Positions 10,402 through 20,088 of a stretch of DNA of 64,000 nt are shown in pieces (the first letter of the stretch is position 1; every line of letters starts with the position of its first letter). The stretch comes from Nesterenkonia pannonica (GTDB taxonomy: Bacteria > Actinomycetota > Actinomycetes > Actinomycetales > Micrococcaceae): NCBI RefSeq assembly GCF_019575955.1, contig NZ_CP080575.1, positions 1,178,001 through 1,242,000 on the forward strand, read 5' to 3'. The notes below the pieces were generated by a model. That model saw only the letters and a list, made by a program, of their open reading frames with translations, did no database searches and was not told the DNA's origin. The position numbers and the translations under genes are program-made.

Positions 10402-11808
10402 ATGAGCCAGAATCCTGACGAGCAGCGGCATCACGACGCGGCAGACGACGACTTCGAGTCCGGGCTGGACTACGGGGCGTTCGCCGCGGACGAGCCCGAC
10501 TTCCTGAGGACCGCCTCGACTCGGGACAGCCAGAGGCTCCCCGGCATCTGAGCGTGCGGACGAGCCGCAGGCAGCTTCGGCTGCGCCGACGGGACAGCTT
10601 AACCGCAGCGGAGGAGCCGACCCCGGCGACGGCCCGGCGAAGCCCCAGCGGACCCGGTCCCTCAGCGAGGAGCTTGCTGCGGCCAAGGCGACCACCGGCG
10701 AGGACCGGGCCGATGCAGCCTCATCGGCCTCTGCCGATGCGCCGCTGAGCGCGGCCGACGTGTCCTCACGCCCAGAGACCGAGGCCGCTGATGAGCCCCA
10801 TCGCGAATCGACATTCCCGGAGGACCGCGACGCAGCGTCGGCCGCCGGAGCGTCGGCGGAGCGGACCCGGACCGACGTTCCGGCTCAGTCCGATCCGGGC
10901 CGGACCCACCCCACCCATGCAGACGCGCCGGCTGCTGATGAGCCGCATCGTCCTGAGCGGGCCGCAGGCGCGCTTACCACCACCGCGGCTGCCCGCCCGG
11001 CGGACGAAGAGATCACCGATGCGGACATCGATGAAGAGGTGCGCAAGTCCAAGCGCGGCGTCTCCCGCTTCCTGACGGTTCTGATCGCCATCTTCACACC
11101 GGTTCTGATCATCGCGGCTGCGGTCAGGTTCGTGGCGTCGCCGCTGTTCCTGTGGGTCACCTACAACCGTCCGGGGTTCCCCTCGGACGGCAGCGCCTGG
11201 GGCCTGTCCACCGCAGACCGGGAGCTCTACGGCTCCTACGGCATGGACTACCTGTTCAACATTGCAAGCACGGAATACCTGAGCAATGTGCTCTACGACG
11301 GGGAGCAGCTCTTCACCGCCGACGAGGTGGCTCACATGTTCGATGTGAAGCTGGTCGTCTGGTGGATCGTGACGGCCGGGCTGGTCCTGGCACTGCTGGT
11401 GCTGCTGTTCCTGCTCATGCTTCGTGCATGGCGGCCGGGCGGATTCGCCCGAGGTCTCTTCGCCGGTGCGTGGGTGACGCTCGCCCTGATCGTGGCCGCA
11501 GGTGTCCTCGCGATCCTGGACTGGCAGGCGTTCTTCGCCGAGTTCCACCGGGCGGCGTTCTTCTGGACTGACAACCCGTGGTCCTTCGACGGCGCCGAAT
11601 CCGGCCTGCTGGCCCTCTACCCCAATCAGTTCTGGATCGATGCCGCGATCTGGGGCTTGCATTCGTGGTGCTGGTCTCGCTGATCATCATCATTGCAACC
11701 TGGCCCACCAAGGCCCGTAGGGAACGTCGCGCGGAGCGCCTTGCAGTCGTCCAGGACAGGCGGCGCGAAAAGCTCATCGCGGAGATCAATAAGTCCAACT
11801 ACGAGTGA
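10402..11808 (+). CDS. TIGR01906 (DUF1461) family integral membrane protein
   Basis: The C-terminal 250 residues form the DUF1461 domain: a first helix (FLTVLIAIFTPVLIIAAAVR), an outer loop with YGSYGMDYLFNIAS, then helices at 11350-11420, 11450-11520 and 11640-11695, and a basic tail. The N-terminal 200 residues are low-complexity, rich in Ala, Glu, Asp and Pro, and probably unstructured. The start MSQNPDEQRHHD at 10402 is out of frame with the rest; a break near 10545 joins them. A lost G near 11655 separates the last helix. Function is unknown. The gene ends just before a strong hairpin. Confidence 0.75.
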
Positions 11809-11831
11809 TCCTCGCCTGAGCGGAGGCTGAA

Positions 11832-11876
11832 GCGCAGAGAGGCCGGGAGCCCCACGGGCACCCGGCCTCTCTGCGC
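11832..11876. terminator. Bidirectional rho-independent-type hairpin
   Basis: A perfect 16-base inverted repeat (GCGCAGAGAGGCCGGG at 11832-11847 and its complement at 11861-11876) with a 13-base loop lies between the convergent TIGR01906 and Nudix genes. No T tract follows on either strand. Confidence 0.85.
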
Positions 11877-11877
11877 A

Positions 11878-12505
11878 CTACGGCTGGATGCTGCGCGGGT
11901 GGCTGCGAAACGGAGCGTCCCACGGCCGCAGGCTCTGCTTCTGCGACCGGGCGGCCTGCAGCGCGAGGATGCCGGTGACCGCGAGGTTGTTCCGGAGCTC
12001 ACCGGTGAGGACGAGGCTGAACGGCCTCGTCGAGAGGCACCCACCTGGGCACGATCTCGGCCTCCTCGCCCTGGCGGGCATGGCGATCGGCCTCAGGGAC
12101 ATCTTCAAGGCCTTGGGCGAGGTAGATGCGGGTCGATTCGTCGCTCATGCCCGGCGTGACGTGCAGGTCAAGCAGGGTCTGCCAGGTATGCGCCCTGATG
12201 TCGGCCTCCTCGGCGAGCTCACGGACCGCCGCAGCCTGCATGGACTCTGCGTCGACGTCCAGCAGGCCTGCGGGAAGCTCCCAGAGGAGCTGGCGGACGG
12301 GGTGCCGGTACTGACGCAGCAGCAGCAGCTCGTCGTCCTCGTTGAGCGCAAGGACAGCGACGGCGCTGAAGTGTTTGACGTACCCGCGGGTGAGCTCTTC
12401 GCCGCCCAGATCGAAGCGGTCTTCGATCACCTCAAAGATGGGCGTCGAAGCCAGGCTTCTGCGGTGGGTCACGGGGTAGTCGGCAGCGGAATCCTTGATC
12501 TCCAT
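11878..12505 (-). CDS. Nudix hydrolase, ADP-ribose pyrophosphatase type
   Basis: Likely hydrolyses ADP-ribose to AMP and ribose-5-phosphate. The Nudix box is clear: ELPAGLLDVDAES followed by AVRELAEEAD, with the REL-EE metal residues. LLLLRQYRHPVRQLLWELPA precedes it, as in the ADP-ribose-active group. The C-terminal piece LVLTGELRNNLAVTGILAL is in another frame after a break near 12025. Start ATG at 12505 lies 23 bases after the ligD stop, so the two probably share a transcript. It converges on the hairpin at 11832. Confidence 0.85.
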
Positions 12506-12528
12506 GGGGTCAGCCTATGCTTCGGCGC

Positions 12529-14907
12529 TCAGCGCAGGCCCCGCCAGGCAGCGTGGCGGAGGCGTCCCTCCTGTGTGAATCCGGCATGGGACGCTTCGGC
12601 GCGGAGGGTGGGGTCACCCACACTGCGTCCGTGCTGTCCTCGGCAGGCACGCCCTCGAGGGCGGCGTCTTGCGGGTGAGGCCGTTCAGCGTGGTCCTGAG
12701 CCGCTTCAGCTCACTGTCCGAGAAGCCGGTGCCCACTCGTCCGGCGTATACGAGGTCCCCGGCGTCGTTCTTCACTGCGACCAGCAGAGAGCTGAAGGTG
12801 GAGCTCCGGCTCCCTGCACCTCTGCGGAAGCCGACGATGACCAGGTCGGCGTGCTGGGCGTGCTTCAGCTTCACCCATCCTTCGGAGCGCCGACCCGCGT
12901 CGTACGCATCCTTGGTGCGCTTGGCCACGACGCCTTCGAGACTCAACTCCTGGGAGACCTCCATGGCGTGGGACAGGTCTTCTCCCAGGTCATCGGGCCG
13001 CTGCACGTGCCGTGTCGGACTGAGCACCTGAGCCAGCAGCTCTCGGCGTCGTGCGTACGTCTCTCCCCGCAGGTCGCCGTGCTTCGTCGTACGGAGGAGG
13101 TCGAATGCCATGTAATGCACGGGGTTGCCTCGGGCGGCGCGTTCTACCTCCCGCGGCGCGGTGAGCTTTCCGCGCTTCTGCAGCCGTCCGAAGTCGGGAC
13201 GGTCGCGGCTGTTCAGGGCGACCACCTCTCCGTCCAGGACGGTGCTAAGCCGGGACTGCCTGGGCCAGCTCCTCCAGTTCGGGAACGTGGAGGTCATGTC
13301 ATGGCCGTTTCGGCTGCGCAGCTGGACCTCACCCGACTCGTCGACGGCGGCGATGACCCGGTACCCGTCCCACTTCGCTTCGAACACCCAGCCTCCGCCC
13401 CTGATGTCGGAGGGCTTGCCGAGGAGGCGAGCATCGGGGAGGGAAGCGGCCGGGGAAAGGGTGCCTACTCAGCGCGACGGTGCTCCTCCGGAGACTCTCG
13501 GCTCCTCCTCCCGTCCGTCGAGGGCTGCTCCTTGGTGAGCCGCATGATCCACTGGTCGTCGTCCTTCCCCTGCCGGTCCTCACCAGCGCGTACCGGCGAG
13601 GAGTACCGCCCAGACCGCCGTCGGGCTCTCCGCGGAGCACGACGATGATCTTCCCAGGCTCCCACTTCTCGATCTGCGCCGTCCCTCGGTCCCAGACCGT
13701 CATCTCACCGGCACCGTACTGGCCCTTGGGTATGGTCCCCTGGAACTCGGCGTACTCGATGGGGTGGTCCTCGGTCTGGACGGCGAGCCGCTGGGCTCCC
13801 TGCTTCAGCGGCGGGGCCTTGGGAACAGCCCAGGAGACCAGTGCGCCGCCGTGCTCCACGCGGGTGTCGAAGTGCAGCCGACGAGCGTGATGCTCCTGAA
13901 TGACGAAGATCGGGTCTCCGGTGCGCGGCTCGGGGCGCGCCTCGGGAACCGGCTCGGGGTCTTGTCAGCGCTGCGCATCGAGCGGTATGCGGTGAGCGTG
14001 TCCTCCGGTGCCCCTTCGGAGCCTGCCGAGAACTCCTCCATGGGGTCGATTCCGCGATCCAGGCGGTCCATGACGTCGTGGAGGTCGAGGTGCCTCAGCT
14101 CAGGGTCCTCCAGCTCGTCCCAGGTGCGGGGCGCGGCCACCCACGGACGCTCGCGGCCGCGCAGCGAATAGGGGGCCACTGTGGTTTTGTTCGAATTGTT
14201 CTGAGACCAGTCGATGAGAACCCTGCCGCTGCGCTTGGCCTTGGGCATCTCGGACACGACGTGGTCCGGGTGGTCCTTCTCCAGGGCCTTGGCCAGCTCC
14301 TTCGCCACCTCTGAGACCTGCGCTGACGTGTAGGCCCCATCCAGTGCGGCGTAGAGGTGGATGCCCTTGGACCCTGAGGTGACCGGCACGGAGGGGAGTC
14401 CCATCGAGTCGAGAAGGTCTCGGCACCATCGGGCCACCTGGGCGCACTCCGCCAGTGCGGCGCCGGATCCGGGATCCAAGTCCAGCACGAGCCGATCCGG
14501 GTTGATGCTGCCGGGAGGCTGAGGCTCATCCGCTGCCGCATCAGCCCGCCACTGGGGACGTGGAGCTCCAGTGCGGCGACCTGCGCGAACCAGGCCAGCA
14601 CCGCCGCAGAGTCTGCGAGGGTAGGTGTTCACGTGGTCGGAGTGCTGCACCTTGACCGCCCTGACCCACTCGGGTGCCGAGTCCTCCAGGTTCTTGCGGA
14701 AGAAGTCCCCGCCCCGGTGCCGTCCGGCCATCGTTTGCGGGTCACGGGCCGTCCGGCCAGCAGGGGCAGCATGGCGGGGGCAGCCGCGTGGTAGTACTCC
14801 AGCACCTCAGCTTTGGTGGTGCTTACCGCCGGGTAGAGGACCTTGTCGAGGCTTGTGACGCGCAGCTGACGTCCGTCCACGCTGACGGTCTGTCGGCGCG
14901 TGGCCAT
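12529..14907 (-). CDS. ligD: Multifunctional NHEJ DNA ligase D
   Basis: Repairs double-strand breaks with Ku. Domain order is polymerase, phosphoesterase, ligase. The polymerase/primase domain starts with SLDKVLYP and includes LVLDLDPG (the acidic pair) and VTSGSKGIHLYA. The 3'-phosphoesterase domain has EHHARRLHFDTR and YAEFQGTIPKGQYGAGEMTV. The ATP-dependent ligase has the nucleotidyl-transfer motif FEAKWDGYR with the active-site Lys, VLDGEVVAL and SLEGVVAKR. About 790 residues after joining at least seven frames. Start ATG at 14907 (MATRRQTVSVDGR). At 14820 the DNA encodes AVSTTK where the family has a Gly-Thr-Thr; restoring GCCGGC yields AAGTT. Confidence 0.92.
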
Positions 14908-14965
14908 CGGCTGCCTCCCAGGCGGTTTCCAGAGTTCAGGGACGGAGTGTCTAGCCCAGAGTGGG

Positions 14966-14992
14966 ATTCTCAGCTGAGCGTCCACTGAGAAT
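14966..14992. repeat. Inverted repeat in the ligD-PPK2 divergent promoter region
   Basis: ATTCTCAG at 14966-14973 is repeated inverted as CTGAGAAT at 14985-14992, with 11 bases between. It is the only dyad I see in the 105-base region between the divergent starts, so it is a candidate operator for the NHEJ genes. Confidence 0.4.
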
Positions 14993-15012
14993 TAGCAAGG
15001 AATGAGGTCGAC

Positions 15013-16115
15013 ATGCCAGTCAGCGAGTCTGCGCTGGACGCAGAGCTCACGGGAGTCCGTGGGCCGCGTGCGCACAAAGGTCAGCCATTCGCCGAGGATC
15101 CGCGCGACCTCTGGAGACCCGCACAGTACAGCGCCCCTTCGATCTGGCTGAGGTGCCGACCCGTCGGCGCAGAGGCTTCGAGGGCGGCAAATCCTCCGGA
15201 AAGAAGCTCCTGGATCAGCGCGGCGAGCTGCTGGCCGACCTGCAGGAGCTGCTGTGGGCCCATGTGGCAGCCGCCCCGGAGGAGGAGCGCCGTGCCGTGG
15301 AGAAGGGCATAGCTGCGCGGGTGAAGCGGCGCAGCTCGAAGGAGGCCACCCGGCGCGAGAAGCTGTTCGCCCCGGACGTCGAGAAGGCGCTCGAGGCCGT
15401 GGAGCGCGGGCCTCGGGTCCTGCTGGTGCTCCAAGGAATGGACTCCTCGGGCAAGGGTGGGATGGTCTCGTCCGTCGCAGGGGCGATGGACCCGCTCGGC
15501 GTCGACGTCGCCGCGTTCGGCAGGCCGACGCAGGAGGAGAGCCGTCAGCACTACCTCGAAAGAATCATCGCGGCACTTCCGGGGCCCGGCCACGTCGGAG
15601 TGTTCGACCGCTCCCACTACGAGGACGTCCTCGTTCCGGCAGTGAGCGGAACTCTGGGCGAGCAGGACCTGGAGGGGCGCACGGAGGCGCTGCAGCTCTT
15701 CGAGCAGGAGCTCGTCCGACGCGGATTCGTCATCGTCAAGGTGATGCTGCACATCTCGGCGGATGAGCAGCTCGAGCGCCTGCTCTCTCGACTGGACCGT
15801 GAGCACAAGCACTGGAAGTACGACCCCTCTGACGCTGATGCCCGGACGCAGTTCCAGACGTACCAGGATGTCTACGCACAGCTCATTGAAGCCACTGATG
15901 CCGATCACGCCCCTTGGCACGTGATCGGCGCGGACCGCAAGTGGTATTCGCGGCTTGCTGTGCAGGAGCTGCTGATCGCTGCGCTCGCCGACCTCGGCTT
16001 GAAGTGGCCCGCGGCGGACTACGACGTCGAGAGCGAGCGCCGTCGGCTCAAGCAGACGAAGGACTCTGCCCCTGATCCGGGTAGGCGAGCATGCTTAAGC
16101 AGGTCTGAGCGGTGA
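15013..16115 (+). CDS. Polyphosphate kinase 2 family protein
   Basis: PPK2 enzymes transfer phosphate between polyphosphate and nucleotides. The kinase core is visible: Walker A in LQGMDSSGKGGMV, then GRPTQEESRQHYLERI (lid region), DRSHYEDVLVP (Walker B) and WKYDPSDADAR, and APWHVIGADRKWYSR near the end. The N-terminal 45 residues are in another frame until a break near 15150; the rest is uninterrupted. Start ATG at 15013. The last codons cross a GCTTAAGC at 16092, so the C-terminus is uncertain by a few residues. It sits between ligD and ku. I cannot tell which nucleotide class it uses. Confidence 0.85.
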
Positions 16116-16223
16116 CGGTCGGCAGGGCTGTTCAGCGTCGGCCCACGGATCCTCCACTGAGCATCAAGGTGCCGGTGCCATTCTTCCTAAAATTTCTGAC
16201 GTGATGATGAAGGAGCTGCTCCG

Positions 16224-17047
16224 GTGCGTGCGATCTGGTCTGGTGAGGTCTCATTCGGCCTGGTGTCTGTGCCGGTCAAGCTGTATTCGGCGACGAAGAG
16301 CCACGATGTGTCCCTGCACCAGGTGCACGACGCCGACGGCGGGCGCATCCGGTACCAGCGCCGGTGCGAAGTCTGCGACGAGGCGGTGGACTACAAGAAC
16401 ATCGACAAGGCATACGACGACGGTGAGAAGTCGGTGGTCATCACGAAGGATGAGATCTCCGACCTGCCGGCGGACGACTCCAAGGAAATATCGGTCGAGC
16501 AGTTTGTGCCCGAGGACCAGATCGATTCGATGGTGCTCGACACGTCGTACTACCTCGAGCCCGCAGGGAAGTCCGCGAAGGCGTACGTTCTCCTTCGACG
16601 GACGCTCAATGAGGCTGAGCGGGTCGCCGTGGTGACATTCACGCTGCGCTCCAAGACCCGTTTGGGCGTCCTGCGCATCCGTGACAGCGTCATCGTGCTC
16701 CAGGGTCTGCGCTGGGCGGACGAGCTGCGTGAGCCCGATTTCGACATACCTGACTCCAGGGTGTCGAAGAAGGAGCAGGAGATGGCCGAGTCTCTCGTGG
16801 AGAGCTATTCGGAGGACTTCGAGCCGGAGCGGTTCACCGACGAGTATCAGCACCAGCTTCAGACCCTCATCGAGGAGAAGCTCGAGTCAGGTGAAGACAT
16901 CGACACCGAGGCGACCTTCGGCGAGACCGATGAGAATGATGATGGCGAGGGCAACGTCGTCGATCTCATGGAGGCCCTGAAGAAGTCCGTGGACGAGCGC
17001 CGCCGAACCAGGGAGAAGGGGCTGAGTCCGAGAGGAAGCGTGCGTAG
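16224..17047 (+). CDS. ku: Ku DNA end-binding protein
   Basis: Homodimeric ring that binds DNA ends and recruits LigD. The protein opens MRAIWSGEVSFGLVSVPVKL, a signature of bacterial Ku, then SLHQVHDADGGRIRYQRRCE, VLRIRDSVIVLQGLRWADE and the C-terminal helix block. Start is GTG at 16224 behind AAGGAGCTG. A lost G near 17018 shifts the tail; restored, it ends KGAESERKRA at 17047, which fits the usual basic Ku tail better than the readthrough to 17168. Together with ligD this gives a complete two-protein bacterial NHEJ system. Confidence 0.93.
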
Positions 17048-17092
17048 AGGCTCCGGAGCAGGTGCGCTGCCTGATGGGGCGGGCATCCAGAC

Positions 17093-17880
17093 CTACCGGT
17101 CGGCCGTGAGGAAGCCCTTCAGAATCTCAGTGAAGATGTCGGGCTGCTCGGCGTGGACCCAGTGGTAAGCGTCTTTGACCGTGAACAGGCGGGTGCGGGG
17201 AAGAGCTCGCGCATGGCATCACCGTGCTGATCGCTGTCCACGTAATCGGACTCCGCCCCGGCAATCCACAGCACGGGGCCATCGTACTGAGCCTCCATCT
17301 GAGGGAACCCTCCTATGGCAGGCAGGGACTCGCGCAGCAGTCTGAGGTTCGGCTTCCACCGGAGCCCGTCGCTGCCGGTGCTCAGGCTCTGCATCAGGAA
17401 CCCGCGCACCATGTCTTGGGAATGGGGCCCTTCAGCTGCTCGTCGGCGTCCCTGCGGGACTCCGTCTCGCTGAGGTCGAGTCCGAGCAGCGCGTCGAGAA
17501 GATGCTCGAACTCATCCATCTCCGGACGGTCAACCGGCGATATGTCCACGACGGTGAGGCGGCTGATCAGGTCCGGGTGCCGCAGGGCAAGCACCATGGC
17601 GGTCTTGCCGCCCATGGAGTGTCCGACCAGGGCCACCGGCCCCTGGGCGGCAATGCCGTCCTTCAGGTGCTCGGCGATCAGATCGGCCTGCTCGACATAG
17701 TCGAAAGTCTCGGTCCAGTCCGAGTCCCCATGATTGGGCAGATCGACCAGCACCGACTTCAGCTCCGGGCGGAGATTCTTCGCGATCGTCGAGAAGTTCT
17801 TGCCCTGGCCGAAGAGGCCGGGCAGAAACACCACGGGGCGCCGTCGTCGCCCACCGTTTGGGTGTTCAGGAGAACGCCAT
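17093..17880 (-). CDS. Alpha/beta hydrolase
   Basis: Serine hydrolase fold, about 260 residues. FLPGLFGQGKNFS holds the oxyanion loop, VALVGHSMGGKTAMVLAL holds the nucleophile Ser (GHSMGG), VVDISPVDRP the strand after it, and KDAYHWVHAEQPDIF the catalytic His. The residue before that His-Trp is normally Gly; the DNA here reads GTAAGC on the plus strand at 17165, and restoring GCCGGC gives DAGHWVHAE. Frames change near 17850, 17400 and 17190. The gene follows the VOC gene on the same strand with only four bases between, so they form an operon. The substrate is unknown (YbfF-like esterases are the closest look). Confidence 0.8.
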
Positions 17881-17884
17881 GGGT

Positions 17885-18536
17885 TCAGAGAGTGACCTCG
17901 CCCTTGGGCGTCTGGAAGGTGACGCTCATCAGGCCGGGAGTGCCTGAGGGGCGACCCATTCCACGTCGACGTCGTCGAAGGGGTCTGCGTCGGGGAGCCC
18001 AGCCAGTCGGCCACACGCTCCCGGGAGTAAGCGATGGAGAGTCGGGTCAGGCGCGCCTCGGGGAGAGGCCGTCCTTCTCGTATGCGCGGGAGGGGTGCAG
18101 GTGGTCAGTGCCGTCGTCCCAGCGCAGGAGATAGGGCACCTGGGGATCAGCGATGAGCCCCTTGATCCCGATCTGCTCCCACGTGAGCTCCTGGCCGTCG
18201 GGGAACTTGCGGTTTCCCGGAACGGCTTTGCGTCCCAGGCGCTCCTCGAATGGGGAGAGCTCATCGACGGCGACGCACCATCCCATCCAGCCTCCGCCGA
18301 CCTGTGACCTGTTGCGGACGGCCTGCCCGAAGGGTGCCTTGTCCGCGCTGGGGTGGTCCAGAACCTGCACAATCTCGAAGTATTGGCAGTTCTCCAGGGA
18401 ATGATCGCATTCGTGGTTCCGAACCGGGGTGAATTCCGCCCTTGACGCGTTCCACGCCCAAAGCCTCGGTGATGGTGGCCACCGTGGCGTCCATCCCGTC
18501 GGGTCCAACTGCGTAAGAGACATGATCCAGCCGCAT
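17885..18536 (-). CDS. VOC (glyoxalase-like) family protein
   Basis: About 215 residues with a glyoxalase-like fold: LDHVSYAVGPDGMDATVATI at the start, a PRFGTTNAIIPLENCQYFEI metal-side strand, GGGWMGWCVAVDELSPFEER in the middle, and MSVTFQTPKGEVTL at the end. Frames change near 18425, 18040 and 17960. Start ATG at 18536. It precedes the alpha/beta hydrolase gene in one operon. The reaction is unknown. Confidence 0.75.
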
Positions 18537-18598
18537 AGGCCCATCTTGGCACCGGGGCGTGATACCCGAAATCGAGGAGCCGCTGAACGGCGCCCCTT

Positions 18599-18617
18599 CT
18601 TCTACCGCGTGTAGAAG
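18599..18617. promoter_or_regulatory. Palindrome between VOC and SURF1 genes
   Basis: CTTCTAC, five bases, GTAGAAG: a perfect 7-base dyad in the 111-base region between divergent genes, about 30 bases upstream of the SURF1 start. A candidate operator; the regulator is unknown. Confidence 0.4.
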
Positions 18618-18647
18618 TGAAGGAGCGTGCGCGCGTAGAATCGACGG

Positions 18648-19516
18648 GTGCTCCACACCGCCCTGCAGCCGAAATGGATCGGAACGCTGATCCTCGCGCT
18701 GCTGCTGGCGACCGTCTTTGTGGTCATGTCGGCGTGGCAGTTCGGCGAGTCACGCAGCGAGGACGAGATCGTCAGCACCGAAGAGCTCAACACGCCCGTG
18801 GCGCTGACCGAGGTCTACGAGCCCCAGCGCAGCATGACGATCTACGAGGCGGACCGCATCGTCACCCTGGACGGTGAGATCGTCCCCGACACTCAGGCGC
18901 TCATCGCCTCCCGCATCCAGGGTGAGCAGGAGGGCTACTGGGCCGTGGCCGCGATGCGCGTGGACGGTGCGCCCGACGGCGAAGTCATACCGCTGGTGCT
19001 CGGATGGACCGACGACCCCAGTGGGCCGCGGAGGCCGACGAGTTTGCGGAGGGGCAGAGCCTCCCAGAGCTGAGCGCCCAGGGGCGTCTGCTGCCGCCCG
19101 AGGCGCCGGGCCCCGGTTCGCGCGAGGGCCTGCCGCCCCGCGGCCTTCCGACCCTGTCCACCGCGGAGCTCATCAACCTGTGGGAGGAGGACTCCTACTC
19201 CGGCTTCGTGGTCGCCTTCGACATGGAGTTCGCGGGCGACGTCGTGGAGCCCGAGTCGATGGGGCTGGAGCAGGTGTGGGTGGACACCCAGCCGGAGACC
19301 TCCAACATCAATTGGCTGAACCTCTTCTACGCCCTGGAATGGACGCTCTTCGCCGGCTTCGCCTTCTTCATGTGGTGGCGACTGGTCAAGGACGCTCATC
19401 TTCGGAGGCTCGAGGAGGAGAGGCTCGACCGAGAGTGGGAGGAGAAGTGGCGCGCCGAGCAGCTGGCAGCGCTCCACGCCTCCGAGACATCACAGCAGAA
19501 GGACAGCAATGACTGA
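18648..19516 (+). CDS. SURF1-family cytochrome oxidase assembly protein
   Basis: Inner-membrane factor for cytochrome c oxidase assembly. The N-terminal helix IGTLILALLLATVFVVMSAW is followed by the SURF1 motif WQFGESR, the extracytoplasmic domain with EGYWAVAAMRVDG and LVLGWTDD, and a second helix LEWTLFAGFAFFMWWRL near the C-terminus. One frame break near 19015 joins the halves. Start GTG at 18648. The stop overlaps the DUF3817 start by eight bases. Confidence 0.85.
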
Positions 19517-20037
19517 GCAGCACAGAACTGAGCCGAACGCCGCCGATCTCGGGACCCCGCCGCCCCGGCCCGGCAAGGGACAGCGCCGCTACCTCGGCAC
19601 GCACGAGCAGATCCGCAGCGCGTTCAGCTTCTACCGCGTGATGGCCTTCATCACCGGCATCTTCCTGCTCATCATGGTCGCCAAGATACTGATCAGCGGG
19701 TCCCTCTTCGGGTGGCACATGTGGCCGGGCTGGGAGATCTACATCGGAGGCACGACTCAGGTACGAGAGCAACAGCATCGGATTCCACCGTCCGGACACT
19801 GTGGTCGACGCCCGGTCGGTCTCAACGCTCATCGCCCAGGCCCACGGCGTGGCCTACATCGTGTATCTGGTGGCGGGCTTCCGCCTCTGGTACATGCTGC
19901 GGTGGGGAGCAGCCCGCATGCTCCTGATCATCTCCGGCGGGCTCATCCCCTTCTTCAGCTTCTTCGTGGAGCGCAAGGTGGCGAGCCTGGTGACCAAGGA
20001 TCTTAAGGAGAACCCGAACGCTGTCTCGCGATACTGA
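19509..20037 (+). CDS. DUF3817 family membrane protein
   Basis: About 175 residues with three membrane helices: RVMAFITGIFLLIMVAKIL, a second at HGVAYIVYLVAGFRLWYML and a third at MLLIISGGLIPFFSFFVERK. The block FYRVMAFITG and the WEIYIGG region identify the family. A frame break near 19755 lies between helices. It sits between SURF1 and guaA, as in related actinobacteria. The function is unknown; the SURF1 overlap suggests a respiratory link. Confidence 0.8.
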
Positions 20038-20088
20038 GCAGGGCCGTTCCCGGGGAGCAGCGGGCTCTGCGGACGATAGGATGCGTGG

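Noticed and set aside
11888-13648. 586-codon plus-strand open frame across the Nudix and ligD genes
   Set aside because: It is a shadow of the two minus-strand genes, which have clear catalytic motifs; the plus-strand product has no recognisable domain.
20000-20016. CTTAAG in the DUF3817 gene as another altered GCCGGC site
   Set aside because: The reading TKDLKENP stays in frame and is plausible for the family's basic tail, so there is no evidence of error.
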